A DNA stretch of 16,693 bases from Bacteroidales bacterium (GCA_016295245.1 JAEDLO010000032.1:1-16693); one strand, 5' to 3'; positions 10,301 through 16,693 are shown, counted from the first letter of the stretch. Translations and numbers: made by a program. The notes: generated by a model not told the origin, from the sequence alone.

Positions 10301-10536
10301 GACGCGAGTTCTTCATCCGCCTTGCAGAAGAAGTCCGCAGCCAGACCGGTGTGGATTTCGTGGATATGCTCAAAATCAGCGCCGACTATTATGATTCCAT
10401 CGGTCGCGAGGCGACTGCAGCTTACTTCAAGAACGACCACACCCACAGCTCGAAACTCGGAGCCCTGCGCAACGCAAGGTCCTTCGGCGAAGGGCTCAGG
10501 CAGTCACGACATCCGCTTTCAGAATACCTCAAATAA
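4363..10536 (+). CDS. Secreted multi-enzyme fusion: GH2 beta-glycosidase, PL11 rhamnogalacturonan lyase, CE12 acetylesterase x2
   Basis: A 2057-residue protein with an N-terminal signal peptide (residues 1 to about 24, no lipobox Cys), so probably periplasmic. The GH2 part has a sugar-binding jelly roll about 28-190, Ig-like domain about 195-290, TIM barrel about 295-550 with acid/base Glu408 (WDNGNEGG) and nucleophile Glu465 (MPTEFMH), and a beta-galactosidase small-chain-like domain about 675-945 (MGRGPYRVWKNR). PL11 spans about 955-1535, with DxDxDG calcium-type loops at 1075, 1139 and 1291. Two CE12 SGNH esterases follow: about 1583-1810 (Ser1590 in GDST, GHND, Asp1779/His1782) and about 1830-2057 (Ser1838, GHND, Asp2025/His2028). 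By family knowledge, PL11 cuts the RG-I backbone, CE12 deacetylates it, and GH2 trims side chains, most likely as a beta-galactosidase. There is no internal hydrophobic signal and no frame break, so the fusion looks genuine. An ATG at 4366 is an equally possible start. It likely forms an operon with the next gene, 9 bases away. Confidence 0.93.
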   Translation: MMNKSRFFALAAALILSTGFIGKAQQTERFYLSGTGSDDTTTWEFKCSAGNRSGVWSTIQVPSQWEQQGFGEYDYGRHLGTAPTLLNEEGYYRYRFQLPRNWKGKTIKIVFEGVMTDAQVKINGQSAGPVHQGGFYRFEYDVTKLLRSGSNLLEVKVSKESANASVNNAERHADWWNFGGIYRPVYLSASPKQNISHFAVDAKADGAMNVAVELAGAPQGSSLRYTLVDGDKTVGSSVLASGKGESFTHSLKWEGVKTWDCEHPNLYTLKIDLLSDKGKILHSVSERIGFRTVELRVRDGLYVNGVKLVLKGVNRHVFHPQSGRCSNKSASLADALLIKDMNMNAVRSHYPPDEHFLDVCDSLGLFYLDELAGWHGRYDDAVGPQLVREMVRKDVNHPSIILWDNGNEGGWNTKLDKLFYEYDPQQRHVIHPWADFDDLDTHHYPTYLTGVGRFTNGYKVFMPTEFMHTNSDQGGGAGLEDFWDNWTRHPLFAGGFIWAFVDESIERRDMDDKLDCHFDMGNDGLVGPYREKEGSYYAVKHIWSPVQIRDLFITPSFKGDFYITNKYLFSDLSEVKMVYRLKRIQNPAEGAGSSVSAKGEIKVPVLAPNTTGIMHLDLPEGFFDNDLLELEAFAADGSSICTWTWPIRYANDYFKRHNPFRPASGKAGIKEEGGSVKLCAAGLSAGFNPENGNLESLELNGKKLPFGNMRPVGMKMRFVSASHRLDGDDAVFVAKYLGAVDSIVWRMKPDGKLGMDAVLLNRDNGGIRGGFDDGFTDTNVKDLGFAFDFPESAVKSMDWMGRGPYRVWKNRQRGHNIDFWSKDYNNTITARAVKGELEYPEFKGYHANIYWARLNSDEYPMTVYSETDGLFFKVFNLDEPEDSPAPIFPQLPEGDLAFLLDIQAIKSFKSIPQQGPKSQPGNIRIKSGDEGLRMTLWFDFLKEQPKPSYRAEKLRMEKLGRGLVAVRHQAGKAFLSWRYLSSDASYLAFDVYRNGRKINSKPISDRTWFIDENAPDKDIVYEVKPIGGQFPAGTFTLAKDAVKPYLDIPIEAPADQIMPDGQTARYSPGDCSLGDADGDGEYELFLKWDPSNAHDNAHNGYTGTVFIDCLKLSGERLWRIDLGRNIRAGAHYTQFMVYDLDGDGCAELVCKTADGTTDAAGTVLGDKDADYRVHDKALVGRIMSGPEYLSVFDGRSGKFVTTVDYLPGRGENGIWGDTKANRCDRFLGAIAYLDGENPSVVMCRGYYTRTTLSAYDFDGKQLRLRWHFDSFSKPEYKAFEGQGNHNLRVADVDGDGCDEIVYGSCCIDHDGSGLYSNGLGHGDAMHIGQMIPGSEALQVWIGHENDGVGSALVNAHDGQIITHIPAKGDIGRCMAADIDPTNPGWEMWSLGTDGILNWQGEKIAEKAPSCNFAIWWDGDLSRELLDRNYIDKFNPQTRGFDRIETFEGASSINGTKATPLISADILGDWREELVLRSDDGKSLRLYLSTIPTAYRFHCFMDDPVYRCSVANENVCYNQPPEASFYFGEDLKEGPFRGTLIKKASTPKAIELDNSYSDNTPDSLDIAKTARPVAGSSRKGDNPVLFLVGDSTMRTGTRGNGDNGQWGWGYYAGQFFDPERISVENHALGGLSIRTFYNGWWPDVLKGIRKGDYVIIQLGHNDSGPYDTPKGRSSIPGTGNESVQVTKEDGSVETVLSYGEYLRRFISDIRSRGAMPIVFTLTPRNQWDDGHIRRKNTSYNVWMREVCSQTGAPLIEFEEESASELESFSRMKVDYMFYNDNIHSSEYGARRNAQVAAKVLAKSSETDLGSYLLPFSETFPVQEFTRQEGKPVLFVTGDSTIQNNDSDPDGMWGWGSVLDTVFDSDRITLVNAGKAGRSARTFLDEGRWEKVYNALRPGDFVVIQFGHNDFGEISTGRARADLPNTSDDTEIHFMPNHKYQVIRSYGWYLRKFIDEVREKGATPILVSCTPRNEWPEGKIERREFFIRLAEEVRSQTGVDFVDMLKISADYYDSIGREATAAYFKNDHTHSSKLGALRNARSFGEGLRQSRHPLSEYLK

Positions 10537-10545
10537 CAATACATT

Positions 10546-13500
10546 ATGAACGTAAAAAAAACTATCCTTTGTACCTCGGCGCTCCTGGGCTCTGTCCTGA
10601 TGACTGCCCAGAACACCGGCTGGTACACTCCGACAGTTGAAAACAAGCCTTTCGTAAGATGGTGGTGGCTCGGAAGCGCCGTAGATCGCGAAGGCCTCAG
10701 CTACAATCTTGAAGAATTCGCCAAGGCCGGAATAGGCGGCTACGAAGTCACGCCTATCTACGGGGTCAAGGGCAACGAACAGAACGACATCCAGTACCTG
10801 TCCCCTGAATGGATGGAGATGTATTCCTTCCTGGTGAGCGAATCCGAAAGGCTCGGTCTTCAGTGCGACTTGAACAACGGAACCGGCTGGCCTTTCGGCG
10901 GTCCTCATATCACGCCGGACATCGCCGCCCAGAAGATGCAGATCACCCAGGACGGCATCAAGTCAGTCCAGACCGGACAGAAAGTGAAGCGTGCAGCGCC
11001 CGGTGGCGAAGGTTTCGTGATGGACCATTACAACCCTGAGGCCCTCAAGACCTACCTCAAACGCTTTGACGAAGCTTTCGAAAAAAGCGGGGCAAAGTGG
11101 CCGCACACCTGGTTCAATGACTCATACGAAGTTTACGGTGCCGACTGGACCCCTGCTTTTGCAGAAATTTTCAAGGAGCGCTACGGCTACGACATAGTCC
11201 CTTATCTCCAGATGCTCCCTTCAAAGAAAGACCAGGGACCTGTCGATCTCCACAAACTCAGCGACTACGACAGGGCGATAGCTGACTACCGCGAACTCCT
11301 CGGCACTCTCCTCAGGGAGAACTTCATCACCCCTTGGATCGAATGGTGCCACAGCCACGGCTCCCTCGTACGCAACCAGTCCCACGGCTCTCCGGCCAAC
11401 CTGCTCGACGTTTACGCCCAGGTGGACATCCCTGAATGCGAGACCTACGGTCGCAGCGACTTCAACATCCCCGGCCTCCGCCAGGACCCTATCAAGCGCC
11501 CGAACGACGGAGATCCCGCCGTCCTGAAGCTCGCCTCTTCGGCAGCCCACGTCAGCGGCAAGAAATACACCTCCAGCGAGACACTCACCTGGCTCACCGA
11601 GCACTTCAGAACCTCTCTGAGCCAGTGCAAACCTGAAATCGACCGTATGTTCGCCGCAGGCGTCAACCACATCTACTTCCACGGAGCACCGTACTCTCCA
11701 AAAGGTGCCGCCTTCCCGGGCTGGAAGTTCTACGCCTCCATCAATATGTCCCCTACCGGCGGAATGTGGAAGGACGCCCCTGCCCTCTTCAAGTACATCG
11801 AGCGCTGCCAGGCCTTCCTGACCGCAGGTGAGCCTGACTCCGACTTCCTCCTCTACTTCCCTATCTACGACAAGTGGGCTTCCGACACCCATAAAGCCTA
11901 TATGATGTTTGACATCCACAGTATGGGCAAGACCCTTCCTGCTCTCAAGGAGGCAATGAACGAGATAGTCAGGAGCGGCTACGACGCCGACTATATTTCA
12001 GACGAACAGCTCTGCAAGTTCGACATCACCAAGCCTGTCATCGTGCCGTCCTGCACCCTTATGCCTGTAGAGACAGCCCGCAGGCTCGTCGAACTACGCA
12101 AGAAGGGCGTGCCGGTTTACTTCATCGGCAACACCCCTAGCGACGTGCCGGGCCTGGGAAACCTCAAGGCACGCCGCAGCGAATTCAAGAAACTCGCACG
12201 CAGCTTCGGCAAGGCAACTACTATGCAAAAAGTCCTCGCCACAAAGAAGGCAGAGGAGTTCAAGAGCGTATATGGAGGCGAGATGATACGCCGCCGCAAC
12301 GAGGATGGAGGCTACAACTACTTCATCTCCCTGCTCAATGACCGCAGCATCGACGGCTATGTCAAGCTCGCCGTCCCTGCCGCATCCGCTATGATCTTCA
12401 ACCCTATGACAGGCGAATCCGGCAAGGCGCTCATCCGCAGCGAAAATGACGGCTGCGCAAGCATCCTCCTCCAGCTTGAACCGGGCGAATCCCTGCTGAT
12501 CAAGACTTTCCCTGTCGACATCGACGCCGAAGGCTGGAACTACGTTGCCTCGAAGGGAGAGCCTGTCGTGCTCAACACCGGCTGGTCAATCCGCTTCCCT
12601 GAAAGCGACCCTGAAATCAAGGGTGTCAAATACATCGGCAAGCCGGCCGACTGGACCACCCTCAAAATCGAAGGCGTGAAGGTCAACTTCGGCACCGCCC
12701 ACTACTCTACCGCAATCGAGCTTGCCGACCCGCAGAGGGCCGACGACTGGATTCTCGATCTGGGCGACGTTCGCGAGAGCGCGAGAGTGTTCGTCAACCG
12801 CCAGGAGGTAGGCCGCGTGTGGGCAGTACCATTCCGCATCAATATCGGAAAATACCTCAAGCCGGGCATCAACATCCTGGACGTCTATGTGACCAATCTC
12901 CAGTCAAACCGCATTGCCGACTACGACAGGCGTGGAATCGAATGGAAGATCTTCAAGGATGCCAACATCTCCACCCTCGGCGGTCCTGCCGACTTCAGCA
13001 ACTGGAAGACCGACCCTTCAGGCCTCTGCTCCGAGGTCAAGCTCATCCCTGTCACCCACAGGCTTCCGGCAAAGGACGAGGTTATCGCCCAGGCCCGTCT
13101 GGTGAACGACTATTTTATGACCAAGTTCCCTGACCAGACCTACGAAGTTCCGTTCCCTACCCGCAACAAGATGTATATGGGAGACATCTGGACCAGAGGC
13201 GTGTATTACGAAGGCCTGATGGCCCTCAATGCCGTTGACCCTCAGCAGCGCTACATCGACTACGCCCTCGACTGGGCGAACTATTGGGATTGGGGTATGC
13301 GCAACGGAGTGACCCTCACCCGCAATGCCGACAACTACTGCTGTGCCCAGACCTACATCGACCTCTACCGTATGTTCGGCGAGGCGAAGATGATAGAGAA
13401 GACCACCGAATGTCTGGAAAACATCCTCAACACCCCGGAGGCAGAAGCCGACTGGACCTGGATCGACGCCATCCAGATGGGTATGCCTGCCCTTATCAAG

Positions 13501-14124
13501 TACGGCGTTACCACCTCCCGTCCGGAGTTCTTCGAGAAGGCCTGGATTATGTACAAATGGAGCCGCGACCGCTTCCTGAACACCGCCGAAGGCCTCTGGT
13601 GGAGGGACAAGGACTTCTGTCCTCCATACACCACCCCGTCAGGCAAGAACTGCTACTGGGGACGCGGAAACGGTTGGGTAATCGCTGCACTTGCAAGGGT
13701 GCTAGAAGAATTGCCTGAGAACGACCCTCACCGCGAGGTTTACATCGAGGACTTCCGCAATATGTGCAAGGCCCTGCTGGGATACCAGCGCAGCGACGGC
13801 ACCTGGAACTGCTCTATCGCCGATCCTCTCGATTTCGGCGGCCCTGAAGCCACCGGAACCGCCCTTTTCGTGTACGGTATGGCCTGGGGAGTGAATCACG
13901 GCCTGCTCGACAAGGATGAATATTTGCCGTCAATCACCGCCGGCTGGAACGGACTCAACAGAATCTGCATCCACCCTAACGGATTCATCGGCTACTCCCA
14001 GGGTTCGGGTAAGGAGCCAAAGGAAGCCCAGCCTGTAACTTACGACAAGATTCCTGATTTTGAAGATTTCGGAACGGGATGCTACCTGTTGGCCGCAGCT
14101 GAAGTCTATAGGCTCAGCGAATAA
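10546..14124 (+). CDS. Secreted fusion: GH106 alpha-L-rhamnosidase and GH105 unsaturated rhamnogalacturonyl hydrolase
   Basis: A 1192-residue protein starting 9 bases after the previous stop, with a typical AT-rich leader and a signal peptide (1 to about 22, ending near LMTAQN), so probably periplasmic. GH106 spans about 25-830. Family hallmarks include RWWWLGSAVDREGL, NGTGWPFGGP, KRAAPGGEGFVMDHY, NDSYEVYGADW (Glu195), PECETYG (Glu299) and SSETLTW (Glu345), ending in a beta-sandwich from about 665. GH105 spans about 846-1192: Asp929 (NADNY), Asp974 (WTWIDAIQMGMP) and GRGNGW (1039-1044) match the family's catalytic and binding segments, in the spacing expected from B. subtilis YteR. GH106 releases rhamnose from non-reducing ends. 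GH105 releases the unsaturated galacturonyl residue left by PL11. Compared with the GH106 proteins I remember, about 100 residues seem missing after residue 136. The exact catalytic Glu residues of the GH106 part are not assigned here. Confidence 0.92.
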   Translation: MNVKKTILCTSALLGSVLMTAQNTGWYTPTVENKPFVRWWWLGSAVDREGLSYNLEEFAKAGIGGYEVTPIYGVKGNEQNDIQYLSPEWMEMYSFLVSESERLGLQCDLNNGTGWPFGGPHITPDIAAQKMQITQDGIKSVQTGQKVKRAAPGGEGFVMDHYNPEALKTYLKRFDEAFEKSGAKWPHTWFNDSYEVYGADWTPAFAEIFKERYGYDIVPYLQMLPSKKDQGPVDLHKLSDYDRAIADYRELLGTLLRENFITPWIEWCHSHGSLVRNQSHGSPANLLDVYAQVDIPECETYGRSDFNIPGLRQDPIKRPNDGDPAVLKLASSAAHVSGKKYTSSETLTWLTEHFRTSLSQCKPEIDRMFAAGVNHIYFHGAPYSPKGAAFPGWKFYASINMSPTGGMWKDAPALFKYIERCQAFLTAGEPDSDFLLYFPIYDKWASDTHKAYMMFDIHSMGKTLPALKEAMNEIVRSGYDADYISDEQLCKFDITKPVIVPSCTLMPVETARRLVELRKKGVPVYFIGNTPSDVPGLGNLKARRSEFKKLARSFGKATTMQKVLATKKAEEFKSVYGGEMIRRRNEDGGYNYFISLLNDRSIDGYVKLAVPAASAMIFNPMTGESGKALIRSENDGCASILLQLEPGESLLIKTFPVDIDAEGWNYVASKGEPVVLNTGWSIRFPESDPEIKGVKYIGKPADWTTLKIEGVKVNFGTAHYSTAIELADPQRADDWILDLGDVRESARVFVNRQEVGRVWAVPFRINIGKYLKPGINILDVYVTNLQSNRIADYDRRGIEWKIFKDANISTLGGPADFSNWKTDPSGLCSEVKLIPVTHRLPAKDEVIAQARLVNDYFMTKFPDQTYEVPFPTRNKMYMGDIWTRGVYYEGLMALNAVDPQQRYIDYALDWANYWDWGMRNGVTLTRNADNYCCAQTYIDLYRMFGEAKMIEKTTECLENILNTPEAEADWTWIDAIQMGMPALIKYGVTTSRPEFFEKAWIMYKWSRDRFLNTAEGLWWRDKDFCPPYTTPSGKNCYWGRGNGWVIAALARVLEELPENDPHREVYIEDFRNMCKALLGYQRSDGTWNCSIADPLDFGGPEATGTALFVYGMAWGVNHGLLDKDEYLPSITAGWNGLNRICIHPNGFIGYSQGSGKEPKEAQPVTYDKIPDFEDFGTGCYLLAAAEVYRLSE

Positions 14125-14132
14125 GAAAAATA

Positions 14133-14163
14133 TTTCGCAATCCGGGATTTATTATTAAATTTG
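14133..14163 (+). promoter_or_regulatory. Bacteroidetes-type promoter for the pyruvate:ferredoxin oxidoreductase gene
   Basis: The -7 box TAAATTTG at 14156-14163 matches TAnnTTTG exactly. TTTC at 14133-14136 is a one-mismatch -33 box (TTTG), separated by 19 bases, the usual spacing. Transcription would start near 14170, giving a leader of about 47 bases before the ATG at 14217. The gene therefore probably has its own promoter, independent of the pectin operon. Confidence 0.65.
14139..14149. promoter_or_regulatory. Perfect dyad AATCCgGGATT inside the promoter spacer
   Basis: AATCC and GGATT form an inverted repeat around one G, lying entirely between the -33 and -7 boxes of the downstream promoter. 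The one-base loop rules out a hairpin, so an operator for a dimeric regulator is the natural reading, although chance occurrence is possible. Confidence 0.3.
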
Positions 14164-14216
14164 TATGATAGTATCTCTATTTGAGACCAAATATAAAGCA
14201 CTAAAATAACGTTATT

Positions 14217-16693
14217 ATGGCTAAAGAAAAGAAATTCATTACCTGTGACGGTAACCAGGCTGCGTCTAACATCGCATATTTGTTCAGCGAGCACGCAGCC
14301 ATTTACCCTATCACGCCTTCTTCGACAATGGCTGAGAACATTGACGAGTGGGCCGCCCACGGAAAGAAGAACCTCTGGGGCGAGACTGTGAAGGTTACAG
14401 AGATGCAGAGTGAGGCAGGTGCAGCGGGAGCAGTGCACGGCTCCCTTCAGGCTGGCGCCCTTACCACCACTTTTACCGCATCCCAGGGCCTCCTGTTGAT
14501 GATTCCAAATATGTACAAGATTGCCGGAGAAATGCTTCCGACCGTCTTCCACGTATCGGCTCGCGCGCTCGCATCACACGCACTTTCAATTTTCGGTGAC
14601 CATCAGGACGTGATGGCCTGCCGCCAGACCGGTTGGGCTATGCTCGCATCAAGCTCAGTTCAGGAGGCACAGGACCTCGCAGCCGTTGCCCACCTCTCAA
14701 CCCTCAAGGCTTCAGTGCCTTTCCTCCACTTCTTCGACGGTTTCCGCACTTCACACGAAATCCAGAAGATCGAGGCCATCGACGAGGACGACCTCAGGAA
14801 GATGGTTTCAACCAAGGCACTCGAGAACTTCCGCAAGCGCGCCCTCACTCCTGAGGCTCCTGTGACCCGCGGTACAGCCCAGAACGGTGACGTTTACTTC
14901 CAGGCTGTTGAGTCACGCAACCAGGTTTACGAGGCAGTTCCGGACATCGTTGCCCGCTATATGGGTGAGATCGGTGAGGTTACAGGCCGCCAGTACCGTC
15001 CTTTCGAGTACTACGGTTCAAAGGATGCCGAGAACATCATCATCGCGATGGGTTCTGTTACCGAAACCATCAAGGAGACCATCGACTACCTCGCAGCCCA
15101 CGGCAGAAAGTACGGTCTGATCACCGTTCACCTCTACCGTCCATTCTCAGAGAAATACCTCCTCAAGGTGCTTCCTAAGTCAGTTCGCAAGATTGCCGTT
15201 CTCGACCGCACCAAGGAGCCGGGAGCTCTCGGAGAGCCTCTCTACCTCGATGTAAAGGCCCTCTTCCAGGGCAAGGAGAACGCACCGCTGGTAATCGGCG
15301 GCCGTTACGGTCTCTCTTCAAAGGACACCACTCCTGCACAGATCATCGCCGTTTACGACAACCTTGACCGCAAGGAGCCTAAGAACGACTTTACCATCGG
15401 TATCGTTGATGACGTCACCTTCAAGAGCCTCGCAACCAAGGGCGAGATCTCTATCGTGAAGAAGGGCACCACCGAGTGCAAGTTCTACGGACTGGGTTCT
15501 GACGGTACCGTCGGCGCCAACAAGAACACCATCAAGATCATCGGTACCCACACCGATCTCTACAGCCAGGCATACTTCGACTACGACTCAAAGAAGTCCG
15601 GCGGTTACACCTGTTCTCACCTGCGCTTCGGCAAGTCGCCTATCAAGGCCCCTTACCTCGTGGGAACTCCTGACTTCGTAGCCTGCCACGTGCCTTCATA
15701 CCTCGAGAAATATGACGTGCTCAAGGGTATCAAGGAAGGCGGCAGCCTCCTTCTCAACTCCCTCTGGAACGAGGAGGAGACCCTAGCACGCATTCCTGAC
15801 GCCGCAAAGGCCGTCATCGGCCGCAAGAAGATCAAGCTCTACATCATCAATGCAACCAAGATCGCCGCTGAAATCGGCCTTGGCGGACGCACCAACACCA
15901 TCCTTCAGAGCGCATTCTTCAGAATCACCGGCATCATCCCTGTAGAGGACGCAATCAAGTATATGAAGGACGCAGCCCTCAAGTCTTACGGCAAGAAGGG
16001 TGAGAACATCGTGAATATGAACTATGCCGCCATCGACCGCGGCGGTGAGTATGTACAGGTGAATGTCCCTGCCGAGTGGGCAAACATCAACGCCAAGTTC
16101 TCAACTCCTAACGCCGGCAGGCTCGCTCCTGCCTTCGTCAAGGACATTGCTGACGTTGTCAACTCACAGTGCGGCGACACCCTCCCTGTAAGCGCATTCC
16201 TTCCTTATCAGGACGGTACTATGCCTGCAGGCTCAGCAGCCTTCGAGAAGCGCGGCGTGGCCGTAAACGTGCCTGTATGGGACGCTGACAAGTGTATCCA
16301 GTGCAACACCTGTGCATTTGTCTGCCCTCACGCTGCCATCCGTCCATTCCTTATGACCGAGGCTGAAGCCGCTGAGGCTCCTGCAAGCATCAAGAAGGCT
16401 GACGGAAAGGCAAACCTCAAGGAGTACAAGTACGCTCTCGCAGTTTCAGTAGCTGACTGTACCGGTTGCGGCAACTGTGTTGACGTATGTCTGGCAAAGG
16501 ACAAGGCCCTCTCTATGGCTCCATATATGGACAACGCCGCAGACCAGGCCAACTTCGACTACCTCAACTCAAAGGTAGGCTACAAGACTCCTCTGGATCC
16601 TAAGTCAAATATGAAGGCCGCACAGTTCTCACAGCCACTGTTCGAGTTCTCAGGAGCTTGTGCAGGTTGTGGTGAGACTCCATACATCAAGAA
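14217..16693 (+). CDS. nifJ: Pyruvate:ferredoxin (flavodoxin) oxidoreductase, 3' end outside window
   Basis: Oxidative decarboxylation of pyruvate to acetyl-CoA, CO2 and reduced ferredoxin: a core cytoplasmic enzyme of anaerobic metabolism. The window holds 825 codons of a protein usually near 1180 residues, and the frame is open at the right edge. Visible in order: the pyrimidine-binding TPP domain (YPITPSSTMAE; EMQSEAGAAGAVHG with the likely cofactor-activating Glu66; SARALASHALSIFGDHQDV), the gamma-type domain (GLGSDGTVGANKNTIKI), and the two-cluster ferredoxin domain with Cys693/696/699/703 (CIQCNTCAFVCP) and Cys748/751/754/758 (CTGCGNCVDVCL). The final TPP-binding domain starts with CAGCGETPY, whose Cys815 and Cys818 should ligate the proximal 4Fe-4S cluster. 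The second cluster motif ends in CL rather than the common CP. The gene has its own promoter and looks unrelated to the pectin genes. Confidence 0.96.
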   Translation, partial: MAKEKKFITCDGNQAASNIAYLFSEHAAIYPITPSSTMAENIDEWAAHGKKNLWGETVKVTEMQSEAGAAGAVHGSLQAGALTTTFTASQGLLLMIPNMYKIAGEMLPTVFHVSARALASHALSIFGDHQDVMACRQTGWAMLASSSVQEAQDLAAVAHLSTLKASVPFLHFFDGFRTSHEIQKIEAIDEDDLRKMVSTKALENFRKRALTPEAPVTRGTAQNGDVYFQAVESRNQVYEAVPDIVARYMGEIGEVTGRQYRPFEYYGSKDAENIIIAMGSVTETIKETIDYLAAHGRKYGLITVHLYRPFSEKYLLKVLPKSVRKIAVLDRTKEPGALGEPLYLDVKALFQGKENAPLVIGGRYGLSSKDTTPAQIIAVYDNLDRKEPKNDFTIGIVDDVTFKSLATKGEISIVKKGTTECKFYGLGSDGTVGANKNTIKIIGTHTDLYSQAYFDYDSKKSGGYTCSHLRFGKSPIKAPYLVGTPDFVACHVPSYLEKYDVLKGIKEGGSLLLNSLWNEEETLARIPDAAKAVIGRKKIKLYIINATKIAAEIGLGGRTNTILQSAFFRITGIIPVEDAIKYMKDAALKSYGKKGENIVNMNYAAIDRGGEYVQVNVPAEWANINAKFSTPNAGRLAPAFVKDIADVVNSQCGDTLPVSAFLPYQDGTMPAGSAAFEKRGVAVNVPVWDADKCIQCNTCAFVCPHAAIRPFLMTEAEAAEAPASIKKADGKANLKEYKYALAVSVADCTGCGNCVDVCLAKDKALSMAPYMDNAADQANFDYLNSKVGYKTPLDPKSNMKAAQFSQPLFEFSGACAGCGETPYIK

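Noticed and set aside
9376..10446. Long minus-strand open frame (356 codons) opposite the CE12 domains
   Set aside because: It is fully antisense to well-supported catalytic domains and its translation shows no recognisable domain. It is explained by codon bias of the plus-strand gene.

Overview
The window looks like a chromosomal segment of a member of the Bacteroidales. The evidence is a hybrid two-component system (HTCS) sensor/regulator with a Reg_prop propeller and an AraC-type output, a TAnnTTTG-type promoter, A/T-rich leaders without Shine-Dalgarno sequences, and pectin-degrading carbohydrate-active enzymes. Four protein genes, all on the + strand, fill almost the whole window. No RNA gene, insertion sequence, CRISPR array or SusC/SusD pair was seen.

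Layout: (1) 2-4153, an HTCS whose first few codons lie outside the window. (2) 4154-4362, an AT-rich intergenic region with a weak terminator candidate. (3) 4363-10536, a 2057-residue secreted fusion read as GH2 beta-glycosidase, PL11 rhamnogalacturonan lyase, and two CE12 rhamnogalacturonan acetylesterases. (4) 10546-14124, 9 bases downstream, a 1192-residue secreted fusion of a GH106 alpha-L-rhamnosidase and a GH105 unsaturated rhamnogalacturonyl hydrolase. (5) 14125-14216, a short region with a good Bacteroidetes promoter. (6) From 14217 to the right edge, the first 825 residues of pyruvate:ferredoxin oxidoreductase, a central-metabolism gene that marks the end of the pectin locus.

The two fusion genes together encode six catalytic domains that cover most steps of rhamnogalacturonan I (RG-I) breakdown. 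CE12 removes O-acetyl groups, GH2 probably removes beta-linked (most likely galactose) side-chain sugars, and PL11 cuts the Rha-GalA backbone by beta-elimination. GH105 and GH106 then alternately remove the unsaturated galacturonyl and rhamnosyl ends. The HTCS is the likely sensor of RG-I oligosaccharides. Packing this pathway into two polypeptides is the most notable feature; in well-studied Bacteroides RG-I loci these activities are, as far as I recall, mostly separate proteins.

A second, unrelated signal runs through the whole window. The tetranucleotide CATG occurs once by my reading (6201-6204), against about 65 expected at equal base frequencies. Met codons are almost always preceded by T-ending rather than C-ending synonymous codons, although the genes otherwise favour C-ending codons. 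This suggests genome-wide selection against CATG, possibly by a restriction system.
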